Positions 10,570 to 19,107 of a stretch of 64,000 bases of DNA are shown piece after piece. The position numbers were made by a program, and so were the translations under genes. The stretch is from Lactobacillus xylocopicola (GTDB lineage Bacteria > Bacillota > Bacilli > Lactobacillales > Lactobacillaceae), in contig NZ_AP026803.1 of the NCBI RefSeq assembly GCF_033096005.1, positions 664,501 to 728,500 on the forward strand, written 5' to 3'. The stretch's first letter is position 1, and each line of letters starts with the position of its first letter. The notes under the pieces are model-generated. The model saw only the letters and a list, made by a program, of their open reading frames with translations, had not been told where the DNA came from and searched no databases.

Positions 10570-11227
10570 AGCCGATATTAAAGGTATCTTGTTTGATATG
10601 GACGGCTTGTTGGTTAATTCAGAAAGACTATACTGGAAAGCCAATATCCAGGCAGCTAAAGAAGCAAATTTAGGTCTTTCAGACGATGTGTACTTAAGCC
10701 TAGTTGGTTCAACCAATGCTGATATGACCGCCTTTTACCACCGGTATTTTGCTGATGACGAGCAGCGCGATCGCTTTATTAAGCGCACCGATGAATTAGC
10801 CTGGCAATGGACAGATGAAGGTGAGTTGAAGTTGCAAGCGGGCGTTCAAGCAGCACTTGACACTTTTGCGCAGTTGGGTCTGCCCATGGCGATTGTTAGC
10901 AGCAATACGGAAGCGGTAGTTGAGCATAATCTGTGGGTAACAGGTATTCGTAATTACTTTCAGTTCCACTTGAATTCAGCCGACGTCAAAAAACACCAGA
11001 TCAAGCCTAAACCTGCCCCTGATATCTATCTTTTAGCGCTTGCTAAGCTGGGCCTGCCCGCTGCAAACGTCTTGGCCTTTGAGGATTCTTCAACGGGCTT
11101 GCAGGCCGCCGTCAATGCCGGAGTTGAGTGTGTGATGATTCCTGACTTGTTACCTGCTAGCAAAAAGGACGAGGCACTGGCCTTGATGGTCTGTCCAAAT
11201 TTTAAAAAATTTTTGCAAAAAGTTTAG
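10550..11227 (+). CDS. HAD-superfamily hydrolase (beta-phosphoglucomutase-like)
   Basis: Subfamily I HAD phosphatase of 225 residues. Motif I is LFDMDGLLVNSE, motif II is AIVSSNTE, and motifs III/IV are KPKPAPDIY and LAFEDSSTGLQAA, so the catalytic residues are intact. The start was set at the ATG preceded by GGAGG, which overlaps the end of folC by 20 bases; the longer in-frame extension has no ribosome binding site. The substrate cannot be predicted; members dephosphorylate sugar phosphates or nucleotides. It is probably the last gene of the valS-folC operon. Confidence 0.87.
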   Translation: MRVQGSKADIKGILFDMDGLLVNSERLYWKANIQAAKEANLGLSDDVYLSLVGSTNADMTAFYHRYFADDEQRDRFIKRTDELAWQWTDEGELKLQAGVQAALDTFAQLGLPMAIVSSNTEAVVEHNLWVTGIRNYFQFHLNSADVKKHQIKPKPAPDIYLLALAKLGLPAANVLAFEDSSTGLQAAVNAGVECVMIPDLLPASKKDEALALMVCPNFKKFLQKV

Positions 11228-11234
11228 TTTTTGG

Positions 11235-11249
11235 CGTACCTAATAGTGA
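11235..11249 (+). promoter_or_regulatory. Candidate competence (ComX/sigma-X) box before radC
   Basis: CGTACCTAATAGTGA, preceded by a T tract, lies 13 bases before the radC start. The same sequence with one change, CGTATCTAATAGTGA, lies 11 bases before comEA. In streptococci both genes are late-competence genes driven by sigma-X through a TACGAATA-type box. Assigning this role here is inference from the shared sequence and the two target genes. Part of the match adjoins the ribosome binding sites. Confidence 0.45.
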
Positions 11250-11262
11250 AAGGAGTGATTTG

Positions 11263-11886
11263 ATGAAAATCAGCAAAGCCGATCGCTATTTGGTAAAGAC
11301 TGACGTTGAATTGTTGGGAGCGTTGTTTAATCAGTTGAACGAAAGGAATATTACTAGCTTTGACCAACTAACTCAACAACTAAGACAACTAAAGATTAAC
11401 AACTTCAATGACTTACTCAAGTACCTATCAGGCGAAACATGTAATGAAGATTTGGCCCTGCTCTGTGAAAATCTGCTAGACCGTTTGCGGGGTGCCCTAC
11501 CTGACCGCGAATCAGTACTGACATCAAGTAGCGAGGTCGGAACATACCTAATTAATAAGCTTGCGGGTCATAAACAAGAGGAGTTGTGGGCCATTTATAT
11601 TGATAATAGTAGCCATATTATTGCGGAAAAGCAGCTCTTTCAGGGTACGTTAGATAAGTCAGTAGCTCATCCGCGTGAAGTTTTCCGCTGGGCTGTTCTT
11701 TATGCCTGTGCTGGACTTTTGGTGGTTCATAATCACCCCAGTGGTAACCTGTTACCTTCTAAGAGTGATATTGCTTTTACTGAAAGTTTGCAGACTGCTG
11801 CTAAATTATTACACATTGACTTTTTGGATCACTTTATTGTGGGTAAAGGACACTATCTGAGCATGCGCGAGCAACAATTGTGTTAA
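11263..11886 (+). CDS. radC: RadC family JAB-domain protein
   Basis: The 207-residue product belongs to the RadC/UPF0758 family. The C-terminal JAB/MPN+ metalloprotease-like domain carries the metal ligands HNHPSGNLLPSKSD and the preceding FQGTLDKSVAHPREVFR. The N-terminal part is shorter and more diverged than in E. coli RadC, with no clear helix-hairpin-helix. The ATG with AGGAG seven bases upstream was preferred to a TTG three bases earlier. Despite the name, a direct repair role is not established; in streptococci the gene is competence-induced. A promoter-like element shared with comEA lies immediately upstream. Confidence 0.9.
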   Translation: MKISKADRYLVKTDVELLGALFNQLNERNITSFDQLTQQLRQLKINNFNDLLKYLSGETCNEDLALLCENLLDRLRGALPDRESVLTSSSEVGTYLINKLAGHKQEELWAIYIDNSSHIIAEKQLFQGTLDKSVAHPREVFRWAVLYACAGLLVVHNHPSGNLLPSKSDIAFTESLQTAAKLLHIDFLDHFIVGKGHYLSMREQQLC

Positions 11887-11932
11887 ATTCATCTTAAAGT
11901 CGTAAGCTAAATCTTTTTTAAATGCTACTTTA

Positions 11933-11941
11933 TGCTATAAT
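11933..11941 (+). promoter_or_regulatory. mreB extended -10 promoter
   Basis: TGC plus a perfect TATAAT lies about 43 bases before the mreB GTG start. The -35 region is T-rich without a consensus. Confidence 0.6.
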
Positions 11942-11983
11942 AATTCAAGATTTAGAGACTGCAGTATTTAAGGAGAGATTTAC

Positions 11984-12988
11984 GTGTTTGGATTAGGAAC
12001 AAAGAATATTGGCATCGATTTAGGTACAGCCAATACGCTTGTTTACATGGAAGGCAAAGGTATTGTTCTTAGGGAGCCATCCGTTGTAGCAAAAAATACC
12101 CGTACCAATAAGGTGATTGCGGTCGGATCTGAAGCAAGAGAGATGATTGGTAGAACTCCTGCCAGTATCGTTGCCATTAGACCGATGAAAGACGGTGTAA
12201 TCGCAGATTATGATACCACTGCCTCCATGCTCAAGTATTTTATTGAGAAGACAGTTGGCAATTCCAAGCCGTCAGTCATGATTTGTGTACCATCGGGTGT
12301 TACCGAGGTTGAAAAACGGGCTGTGATCGATGCGGCCCGCGTTGCAGGGGCTCGTGAAGCCTTCGTGATTGAGGAGCCATTTGCTGCCGCTATTGGGGCA
12401 GACTTACCGGTAATGGATCCAACTGGGTCAATGGTGGTTGATATCGGTGGAGGAACAACTGATGTTGCAACGATTTCGTTGGGCGGAATTGTCTCCTCCT
12501 CCTCAATTCGACAAGCTGGTGATAAGTTCAATACTGCAATTGTTAACTATGTCCACTCTAAGTTCAATTTATTGATTGGCGAACGGACGGCGGAAGATAT
12601 TAAAATTCAAATCGGTTCCGCTTCCGTTGAAAAGGCGAAAGAAATAGAAGCCGTCAGTATTCGAGGGCGCGATTTAGTTACCGGTTTGCCTAAGTCAGTT
12701 GATATTGAGGCTGTCGATGTTTCTGAAGCAATTCAAGATGTTGTTCAAGATATTATCGTTGCAATCAAGGAAACCCTTGAACAAACTTCGCCTGAAATTG
12801 CTGCTGATGTCATTGACCACGGAATTGTCTTAACTGGTGGTGGGGCTCTCCTTAAGAACCTGCCTGACGTCATTTCAGATGCAACTAAGGTTCCAGTATT
12901 TATTGCGCAAGACCCACTTGACTGTGTTGCGATGGGTACAGGTAAGTCTCTGAAAAATATTGAATTAATGCGTAGAAGTCGCAGATAA
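11984..12988 (+). CDS. mreB: Rod shape-determining protein MreB
   Basis: Actin-like ATPase that forms membrane-associated filaments guiding lateral cell-wall synthesis. The 334-residue product has the actin-fold phosphate 1 motif [13 protein letters not shown], phosphate 2 motif [18 protein letters not shown] and the C-terminal adenosine motif [15 protein letters not shown]. The GTG start has AAGGAG at good distance. It has its own extended -10 promoter and is followed by a terminator before mreC, so MreB can be made in excess over MreC and MreD. Confidence 0.97.
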   Translation: MFGLGTKNIGIDLGTANTLVYMEGKGIVLREPSVVAKNTRTNKVIAVGSEAREMIGRTPASIVAIRPMKDGVIADYDTTASMLKYFIEKTVGNSKPSVMICVPSGVTEVEKRAVIDAARVAGAREAFVIEEPFAAAIGADLPVMDPTGSMVVDIGGGTTDVATISLGGIVSSSSIRQAGDKFNTAIVNYVHSKFNLLIGERTAEDIKIQIGSASVEKAKEIEAVSIRGRDLVTGLPKSVDIEAVDVSEAIQDVVQDIIVAIKETLEQTSPEIAADVIDHGIVLTGGGALLKNLPDVISDATKVPVFIAQDPLDCVAMGTGKSLKNIELMRRSRR

Positions 12989-12991
12989 TAC

Positions 12992-13019
12992 AAAAGTCGG
13001 CTAGTGGGCCGACTTTTTT
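12992..13019 (+). terminator. Terminator between mreB and mreC
   Basis: AAGTCGGC / GCCGACTT forms an 8-bp stem followed by a run of T. No separate mreC promoter is obvious in the 15 bases after it, so it is probably a partial (attenuating) terminator inside the mreBCD operon. Confidence 0.8.
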
Positions 13020-13034
13020 AGGAATCAATACCAT

Positions 13035-13886
13035 ATGAAAAAGTTTTTACAAAATAAAAAACTATTATCAGTCTGTGTCGTTATCATTGTGATTTTTGCT
13101 GTTTCGGGTACAAGTGTTGGTATCCGCAATAAGCGCAATATGCCCTTGGTGATCCAAAGCTTTGGCAATGATGTGGTGGCAGTCGGGGTAAGAGTTGTCG
13201 ATTTTCCCCTTAGACTAGTCTCTGGAACGATGAATACCGTACACGACTTACTGAACACACAAGATGAAAACAATTATTTGAAAAGTCGCGTAAGTGAACT
13301 GGAACAGACGAAGGTGCGTAATTCGAGCCTGGAAAGTGAAAACAAGCAGCTAAAGGCAGCACTGGGCTTAAAAAAAACTTTGAGTGACTTTGAAATGGTA
13401 CCTGCATCGGTCATTTCGCGTTCCCCTGACAGTTGGACCGCCTTGCTAGTGATCAACAAGGGCACCACCGCTGGACTGCAAAAGAATATGGCCGTTATGT
13501 CCGGTGGCGGAATTATTGGCCGCATTATCGAAGTTAGTGCGGCATCATCAAAAGTGGAGTTAATCACCACTACTGATAAGTCTGCCAACCGTTTTGCTGT
13601 TGAAGCAGACGCTGCTGGTGGACAAAAGGTCCATGGCATCATTACTGTCATTGGGACAAAAACGTTAGCCTTTACGCAAGCAATCGATGGTCGCAAACTA
13701 AAGCAGGGCACAAAAATTTACACGAGTGGAATGGGCGGTAACTCCCCCAAAGGGCTTTTGGTTGGAACTGTTGCACACACAACAAGGGATACGTTTGGAC
13801 TATCTGATTTAATCAAGATTAAGCCAGCTGGAGAATTGAATGATCCAGCTGTAGTCACTGTCGTAAAGAGGAAGGTGACTGATTAA
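13035..13886 (+). CDS. mreC: Rod shape-determining protein MreC
   Basis: Bitopic membrane protein linking MreB filaments to extracellular wall synthases. The 283-residue product has a short cytoplasmic tail, one transmembrane helix (about residues 10-30), a coiled coil (about residues 70-110, NNYLKSRVSELEQ and following) and an external beta-rich domain containing VMSGGGIIGRI. AGGAA precedes the ATG. Its stop overlaps the mreD start as TAATG. Length and order of parts agree with Firmicute MreC. Confidence 0.94.
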   Translation: MKKFLQNKKLLSVCVVIIVIFAVSGTSVGIRNKRNMPLVIQSFGNDVVAVGVRVVDFPLRLVSGTMNTVHDLLNTQDENNYLKSRVSELEQTKVRNSSLESENKQLKAALGLKKTLSDFEMVPASVISRSPDSWTALLVINKGTTAGLQKNMAVMSGGGIIGRIIEVSAASSKVELITTTDKSANRFAVEADAAGGQKVHGIITVIGTKTLAFTQAIDGRKLKQGTKIYTSGMGGNSPKGLLVGTVAHTTRDTFGLSDLIKIKPAGELNDPAVVTVVKRKVTD

Positions 13887-14413
13887 TGCGTTCACTGCAA
13901 AAATTCACCTTAGCCTTTGTCTTATACCTAATGCTCGCCCTTGACGCTAGTTTATCGCTTGTTTTACATCAGTTTTTGGCCCTTGCAGGGGGGATAAACT
14001 TACTGTTACCAATCAGTGTAATGTTGATTGCACTATTTGACGATATGAATCAAAAAGAAATTTGGCTTGCACTGGGGGCGGGCATCGTCAGTGACTTTTA
14101 TTTTTTTGGCGTCCTAGGTCTTTATACGGTAGCTTTACCTGGAATTTGTTGGCTTTTACAGCGGTCAGCACGTTTTTTACCTGAAGTTTTTTGGGCGCGA
14201 ATTGTGGCTGTCTTACTTGCTGTGGTTGCCCTATGTATCTACAGCTGGCTTGTTTTAAATATTACAGGCTTGGCTAGAGTGCCCTTGCTAGAGCTCTTAG
14301 TCAGTTTAGGATCCACTTTAGTTTGGTCTTTTGGCTTTGCCACGTTGACATATAAAATGTGGGCCTGGCTTGCGACTAGCTATCCTTTTATGGTTAAAAG
14401 AAGTAACTACTAA
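13886..14413 (+). CDS. mreD: Rod shape-determining protein MreD
   Basis: Small multi-pass membrane protein of the elongasome. The 175-residue product is almost wholly hydrophobic with about five predicted transmembrane helices and the DD-MNQKEIWLALGAG loop. Sequence conservation in MreD is low, so the call rests on membrane topology, length and position directly after mreC with a one-base stop-start overlap. A strong terminator follows. Confidence 0.88.
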   Translation: MRSLQKFTLAFVLYLMLALDASLSLVLHQFLALAGGINLLLPISVMLIALFDDMNQKEIWLALGAGIVSDFYFFGVLGLYTVALPGICWLLQRSARFLPEVFWARIVAVLLAVVALCIYSWLVLNITGLARVPLLELLVSLGSTLVWSFGFATLTYKMWAWLATSYPFMVKRSNY

Positions 14414-14414
14414 G

Positions 14415-14450
14415 AAAAAAGCGTGAGAAATAATTTTCTCACGCTTTTTA
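14415..14450. terminator. Bidirectional terminator between mreD and the DUF4044 gene
   Basis: A perfect 15-bp stem AAAAAGCGTGAGAAA / TTTCTCACGCTTTTT with loop TAAT can work on both strands. It serves mreD on the plus strand and the convergent small gene on the minus strand, whose stop codon lies within the hairpin. Confidence 0.9.
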
Positions 14451-14588
14451 TTCGAAAACGCCAGAGCTGGCTAGCGCACTGACAATTTGCATAAAAACTG
14501 CAGCTAGCGTGATGAATGCCATCAGCCAGGCCATTACAATCGTTAATTTTTGAAAACCCGATTTCTTCTTTTTTCTTTTTCTTGCCAT
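14448..14588 (-). CDS. DUF4044-type small membrane protein (46 aa)
   Basis: A 46-codon gene shorter than usual gene-calling cut-offs. The product starts MARKRKKKKSGFQKLTIVMA, a lysine/arginine-rich cytoplasmic head, followed by one transmembrane helix (about residues 16-40) and a short tail. This matches the layout of the DUF4044 family of lactic acid bacteria, whose function is unknown. A strong AGGAGG lies seven bases before ATG. It sits between mreD and the DUF3397 gene, upstream of the division cluster, and shares the mreD terminator. Confidence 0.82.
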   Translation of the reverse strand: MARKRKKKKSGFQKLTIVMAWLMAFITLAAVFMQIVSALASSGVFE

Positions 14589-14689
14589 GTTTGTCCTCCT
14601 GCTTGAACAATATTTTATGCTATTTAGTGGTTTTTTTCAAACGGATAGTAAGATAGAATAGGTAGCAATGAGTGGAGGAAGTAGTTTTT

Positions 14690-15016
14690 ATGTTGTTAAT
14701 TTTTCTATTACCCTTAATTGGCCTGGCTATTGCCGTTAGTTTGAACAAGTTTCTTCCCAAGGCAAAATTTCGTGGGTATGATGTTTTACCCTTCTTTATG
14801 CTTTATGCCTGTCACTTAATTACGGTTGAGCAGCATAAGCCTGAATTTTTGCCATATGGCTTTTTTATCTTTTTTATTTTGGTAATAATTTTGGCAGTGA
14901 CAGCAGCAGCCAAAAATAAAAATATTGCGCTAGGTAAGACGATGCGTCAAATATGGGATTATCTTACCGTTAATGCCCTGTTTTGGTATCTTGGTTTGTT
15001 GTTCATGATGATTTGA
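14690..15016 (+). CDS. DUF3397 family membrane protein
   Basis: A 108-residue hydrophobic protein with about three to four transmembrane helices (residues about 1-20, 35-50, 60-80 and 90-108). It resembles the DUF3397 family, which in lactobacilli is typically found just before mraZ; its function is unknown. The ATG after GTGGAGGAAGTAG was chosen; the earlier GTG lies within the ribosome binding site region. A terminator follows, separating it from the mraZ operon. Confidence 0.75.
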   Translation: MLLIFLLPLIGLAIAVSLNKFLPKAKFRGYDVLPFFMLYACHLITVEQHKPEFLPYGFFIFFILVIILAVTAAAKNKNIALGKTMRQIWDYLTVNALFWYLGLLFMMI

Positions 15017-15042
15017 GCTTTTTTTCAGAATAGTAAAGGCGT

Positions 15043-15076
15043 AGCCGAAAATTCAGTTGAATTTTCGGCTTTTTTG
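15043..15076 (+). terminator. Terminator before the division cluster
   Basis: A perfect 13-bp stem AGCCGAAAATTCA / TGAATTTTCGGCT with a two-base loop is followed by T residues. Confidence 0.88.
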
Positions 15077-15120
15077 TTTGCGGCCCAGGAAGTTAAATTA
15101 TTTTTACTTTTATTCCCAAA

Positions 15121-15147
15121 AAAGTGGTGGAAAGTGGTGAATTGTGG
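15121..15147 (+). promoter_or_regulatory. MraZ box: three AAAGTGG-type direct repeats
   Basis: AAAGTGG, AAAGTGG and ATTGTGG repeat with an exact 10-base period (three-base linkers TGG, TGA, TAA) 30-56 bases before mraZ. MraZ is known to bind tandem AAAGTG[G/T]-type repeats before its own operon in other Firmicutes and mollicutes. The spacing of one helical turn fits an oligomeric regulator. Confidence 0.8.
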
Positions 15148-15176
15148 TAAATTATTATTTGGAAGGGGGCTAAACC

Positions 15177-15608
15177 ATGTTCATGGGTGAATATCATCAC
15201 AATCTTGACAACAAAGGGCGTTTAATTATACCCGCTCGTTTGCGTAGTCAGATTGGTGACAAGATGATTTTTACCCGGGGGATGGAAGGCTGTATTTTCG
15301 GATATACCACGGAGACGTGGGAGAAAATTGAAGCCAAGTTGGCCCAACTTCCGTTAACTAAGAGAAATACGCGTAGTTTTACGCGTTTGTTTTACTCTGG
15401 TGCAATGGAATGCGAATTCGATAAACAGGGACGTGTGAATCTGACCACGACATTGAAGACCCACGCCTCCCTTGATAAAGAATGTGTCATTGTTGGTGTT
15501 TCCGACCGAATTGAAGTTTGGTCCAAGGAACGCTGGGAAGACTTTAGCAATCAAGCTAATGAAAACTACGATGACATCGCAGAAGATTTGGAAGATATTG
15601 AACTTTAA
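15177..15608 (+). CDS. mraZ: Transcriptional regulator MraZ
   Basis: DNA-binding protein that autoregulates the division and cell-wall (dcw) operon. The 143-residue product has two SpoVT/AbrB-like domains, the first starting MFMGEYHHNLDNKGRLIIPARL and the second containing the matching DKQGRVNLTTTLKTHA. The C-terminal tail is acidic. GGAAGGGGG precedes the ATG. Three direct repeats fitting an MraZ binding site are immediately upstream, supporting autoregulation. Confidence 0.96.
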   Translation: MFMGEYHHNLDNKGRLIIPARLRSQIGDKMIFTRGMEGCIFGYTTETWEKIEAKLAQLPLTKRNTRSFTRLFYSGAMECEFDKQGRVNLTTTLKTHASLDKECVIVGVSDRIEVWSKERWEDFSNQANENYDDIAEDLEDIEL

Positions 15609-15612
15609 AATG

Positions 15613-16560
15613 ATGGATTTCAAACATACCAGCGTACTCTTAGCTGAAACAATTGAAAATTTAAAACCCAAAAACGATGGTCTCTATGTAGACGGGACTT
15701 TTGGCGGTGGGGGCCATGCAAGATATTTGCTGAGCAAGCTTGATCGAGGAACACTGGTTGCTTTTGACCAAGATGAATATGCGATAAATTCAGCTAAGTT
15801 GAACTTTGCCGATTTATTACAAGCAGACAGTAATCCGCAGTTAAAGCTAGTACATGACAATTTTAGTCATTTGCAGTTGAACCTGGTTAAGCTAGGTTAT
15901 CCAGATGGCATTGATGGCATATACTACGACTTAGGAGTTTCTTCTCCGCAATTTGATCAGGCAGGACGCGGTTTTTCATACCGGTTCGATGCCAGGTTGG
16001 ATATGAGGATGGACCAGAGTCAGAGTTTGGATGCATACCAGCTCGTAAACAACTCTAGTCAAAAGGAGCTAGCCGATATTCTGTATAAATTTGGTGGTGA
16101 GAAATTCTCGCGTCAAATTGCCCACAAAATCGTCGAAAGTAGACAAAAAACCCCGATTGCAACAACCTTTGAATTGGTAGATGTAATTAAGGAAGCTATT
16201 CCTGCGTTTGCCCGTCGGACAGGGGGACATCCTGCCAAGAAAACTTTTCAGGCCCTACGTGTAGTAGTTAACCGTGAGCTTGAAGTTTTACATGATTCGC
16301 TTGAAGAAGCTATTGAACTGCTAAAACCAGGTGGTAGAATCAGTGTAATCACTTTTCAATCCGATGAAGACAAAATCGTCAAGGGCATTTTTAAAAAATA
16401 TTCCGAGGTTGAGGTACCAAGAGGCATGCCAATGGTTCCCGATAGTATGAAGCCAACACTTCGCTTAGTCAACCGCAAACCAATTGTGGCCTCGCCTAAA
16501 GAATTAAAAAACAATAACCGCTCACACAGTGCTAAATTACGCGTTGCGGAAAAATTGTGA
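15613..16560 (+). CDS. rsmH: 16S rRNA (cytosine-1402-N4)-methyltransferase RsmH
   Basis: SAM-dependent methyltransferase that modifies C1402 in the ribosomal P site. The 315-residue product starts MDFKHTSVLLAETIENL and has the SAM-binding motif YVDGTFGGGGHARYLL, plus YYDLGVSSPQFDQAGRGFSY and HPAKKTFQALRVVVN, all typical of RsmH/MraW. An adjacent ATG three bases earlier is also usable. A long in-frame extension back into mraZ was rejected. It follows mraZ by only a few bases and belongs to the dcw operon. Confidence 0.96.
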   Translation: MDFKHTSVLLAETIENLKPKNDGLYVDGTFGGGGHARYLLSKLDRGTLVAFDQDEYAINSAKLNFADLLQADSNPQLKLVHDNFSHLQLNLVKLGYPDGIDGIYYDLGVSSPQFDQAGRGFSYRFDARLDMRMDQSQSLDAYQLVNNSSQKELADILYKFGGEKFSRQIAHKIVESRQKTPIATTFELVDVIKEAIPAFARRTGGHPAKKTFQALRVVVNRELEVLHDSLEEAIELLKPGGRISVITFQSDEDKIVKGIFKKYSEVEVPRGMPMVPDSMKPTLRLVNRKPIVASPKELKNNNRSHSAKLRVAEKL

Positions 16561-16573
16561 AGAGGAATAGATA

Positions 16574-16936
16574 ATGGCTGATAGTTTAGCAAGACAAGTA
16601 GAATTTAATCCCAATCAGGAAACTGAGCTCAAAAAAAGGCAGCGGCAAGTTCTCAATCCACATCGGGTTACTTGGACCGGCTTTGAGAAGTCCTTGCTAG
16701 TGCTGGGAGGCATAGTAACAGTTGGACTAATGACGTTTCTAGTTTCCGCGAGCATTTCTGCAACATCAGCACAGCATGAACTTACCGGCGTGCAGCGTGC
16801 AGTTGCAAAGGGACAAAATGAAGTCAGTGATTTACATCAAGAATTAGGTGAGTTATCTTCGAGTGCAAGATTAAATAAGATTGCGCGAAGCAAGGGGCTA
16901 ACTCTCATTGGAAAAAATATTAGGACTATCCGCTAA
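16574..16936 (+). CDS. ftsL: Cell division protein FtsL
   Basis: Small bitopic divisome protein that partners with DivIB and DivIC. The 120-residue product has a basic cytoplasmic head (KKRQRQVLNPHRV), one transmembrane helix (about residues 37-60) and a short extracellular leucine-zipper-like coiled coil (about residues 64-100). The sequence is weakly conserved, so the call rests on topology and position between rsmH and pbp2X. Its stop overlaps the next start as TAATG. Confidence 0.88.
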   Translation: MADSLARQVEFNPNQETELKKRQRQVLNPHRVTWTGFEKSLLVLGGIVTVGLMTFLVSASISATSAQHELTGVQRAVAKGQNEVSDLHQELGELSSSARLNKIARSKGLTLIGKNIRTIR

Positions 16937-19101
16937 TGAAAAAACACATTAGTAAGCTAAATTTGCAAAAATCCAAAGCCCGCAGGTACCGCTTTACAGT
17001 AGGGAGATTTCTCCAGGTAGCTGTAGCTTTGGTTTTTCTTGTATTTGTAGGCAGATTTTTATATATTGGTATTTCAAAAACCGTCAACGGCCAGAATTTG
17101 CGCCAGCGAACTGAGCAGTTGTATATGCGCAACCAGGTTCTAAAGGCCACCCGAGGTAATATTTATGATCGCAATGGCTTAGCGGTTGCGCAAGATACGC
17201 ATCAGTATACTGTATATGCGATTTTGGATAAGTCTTCGATTAATTACAAAAATAAACCTGAACATGTTGTTAATAAAGCGGAGACAGCACAAAAGTTAGC
17301 AGAGGTGCTGCCGCTATCGGCCCAGCAAATTTTGCATTATTTGGAACCGCAGCACGCGGCCTTTCAAGTTCAGTTTGGTGGTGCAGGTAATGGCTTAACT
17401 AAGGCGCAAAAAGATAAAATTGTCAAAATGAAACTACCGGGTATCAAATTCTTTGAAACGCAAGCCCGCCTGTATCCTAACGGCAACTTTGCTTCGCATG
17501 TGGTTGGTCTAGCCAGTCCAAAGTATGACAAAAAATCCGGCCGACAGAGCTTGGGAGGAACGATGGGACTTGAAGCTTGGTATGATAAAGTGCTTGCTGG
17601 CAAAGATGGCTATCAAGTTTCATCAGTTGATGCCGCTAATTATCAAACCCCCAACAGTGTTCAAACATATCAAGCGCCAAAGGATGGCAAGAATGTTTAT
17701 CTAACGATCGATTCACAGTTGCAGGAATACTTAGAAACCAGGATGAGTTATGTTCAAAAAGCGTATAATCCGGTTTCGATGACGGCAATTGTTGAGGATA
17801 TGAAAACAGGTAAGGTTTTGGCAGCTTCACAGCGACCAACTTTTAACCCGCAGACCAAGCAGGGAATGAGTAAGTCTTACCGCAATATCTTAGTTCAAGA
17901 TACATTTGAACCTGGGTCGGTCTTTAAAGTTTTAACTTTAGCAGCTGCAGCTAACAGTGGAAATTACCACCCGAACCAGTACTATAACTCTGGCTCGGTA
18001 ACTGTTAATGGCTCGGTTATCCACGATTGGCAACCTCGGGGCTGGGGTAATATTCCATTTTCGCAGGCCTTTCCCCGGTCCTCTAACACAGGTTTTGTGC
18101 ACATTGAACAACAGATGGGAGCAAAAACTTGGCGTAGTTACCTGCGTAAGTTCCATATTGGCCAAAAGACCGGTGTAACTCTGCCAGGTGAACAGGTTGG
18201 ATTGTTAGCTTTTAATTCTCCCATTGACCAGGCGGTTACTAGTTTTGGTCAGGGTGTTAACGTTAATGTTATGCAAATGATGCAGGCATTTAGCAGTTTG
18301 GCCAATAATGGTCAGATGGTGAAGCCGCAGTTTGTTGATAAAATAACAGACCCTAATGGTAAGACCATTAGTGGTTATCAAGTCAAAAACGTTGGTCAGC
18401 CGGTTTACTCTAAAGAAACGGCTCAGGTGGTTTTGGCTAATATGCGGCGAGTCTTGAATAAGCGGATTGGGACCGGTTCGGTATATCAAATTGGTAACGA
18501 AAGTATCGCAGTCAAGACTGGTACGGCCCAAATTGCCAATCCTAAGGGCGGCGGCTACCTCAAGGGCGATAGTAACTATACGTTTTCAGTAGTTGGGGTC
18601 ACCCCAGCCAAACATCCGCGTTACTGCATTTACATCACGGTAAAGCAACCGAGACACATGTCTAAACCGGCCGAAGTGATTTTATCGTCGATTTTCAAAC
18701 CAATGATGACCCGAATCATTCTAATGTCCAAAAACCAATTGAATGAGTCTACTGCTGTTACAATTCCTGACTTAGTGGGACAAAGCTATGCTCAAGCGGA
18801 AAAGCTTGCTAACAAGCTAGGCTTAAGACTGGTTAAACTTGGTAACGAAGGTAAAATCACCGCTCAGGCTTATCCTAAGGGCCAAAAAGAGCAGTCGGGT
18901 AAGCGTTTGTTTGTGTTAACTGGAGGTGAAATCACCTGTCCTAACATGAAGGGCTGGAAAATCGACGATTTACACCAGTTCGCTGACCTTACCGGGGTAA
19001 AGCTGGAAGTTAAGGGGACAGGCACTGTGCATGCGCAAAGTATTGCCGTTAACGCTGCCGTTAAGTCAGGGACAAAAATCACCGTAAAGTTAAAGGAGTA
19101 G
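16936..19101 (+). CDS. pbpX: Penicillin-binding protein 2X / FtsI, septal transpeptidase with PASTA domains
   Basis: Class B penicillin-binding protein that cross-links peptidoglycan at the septum. The 721-residue product has an N-terminal transmembrane helix (about residues 25-50), a dimerisation domain and a transpeptidase domain. All three active-site motifs are present: SVFK with Ser about 328, SSN at about 382-384 and KTG at about 527. Two C-terminal PASTA repeats follow (starting IPDLVGQSYAQAEKLANK and CPNMKGWKIDDLHQFA). It overlaps ftsL by one base and is followed by mraY. Confidence 0.95.
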   Translation: MKKHISKLNLQKSKARRYRFTVGRFLQVAVALVFLVFVGRFLYIGISKTVNGQNLRQRTEQLYMRNQVLKATRGNIYDRNGLAVAQDTHQYTVYAILDKSSINYKNKPEHVVNKAETAQKLAEVLPLSAQQILHYLEPQHAAFQVQFGGAGNGLTKAQKDKIVKMKLPGIKFFETQARLYPNGNFASHVVGLASPKYDKKSGRQSLGGTMGLEAWYDKVLAGKDGYQVSSVDAANYQTPNSVQTYQAPKDGKNVYLTIDSQLQEYLETRMSYVQKAYNPVSMTAIVEDMKTGKVLAASQRPTFNPQTKQGMSKSYRNILVQDTFEPGSVFKVLTLAAAANSGNYHPNQYYNSGSVTVNGSVIHDWQPRGWGNIPFSQAFPRSSNTGFVHIEQQMGAKTWRSYLRKFHIGQKTGVTLPGEQVGLLAFNSPIDQAVTSFGQGVNVNVMQMMQAFSSLANNGQMVKPQFVDKITDPNGKTISGYQVKNVGQPVYSKETAQVVLANMRRVLNKRIGTGSVYQIGNESIAVKTGTAQIANPKGGGYLKGDSNYTFSVVGVTPAKHPRYCIYITVKQPRHMSKPAEVILSSIFKPMMTRIILMSKNQLNESTAVTIPDLVGQSYAQAEKLANKLGLRLVKLGNEGKITAQAYPKGQKEQSGKRLFVLTGGEITCPNMKGWKIDDLHQFADLTGVKLEVKGTGTVHAQSIAVNAAVKSGTKITVKLKE

Positions 19102-19107
19102 CATTTT

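Noticed and set aside
14410..14610. A 66-codon minus-strand frame rich in cysteine and serine
   Set aside because: It is the out-of-frame shadow of the 46-residue DUF4044-type gene, which has the ribosome binding site and a sensible membrane topology.
15472..15612. Longer rsmH reading frame starting inside mraZ
   Set aside because: The extension runs out of frame through conserved mraZ sequence and lacks family similarity. MDFKHTSVLL is the normal RsmH start.
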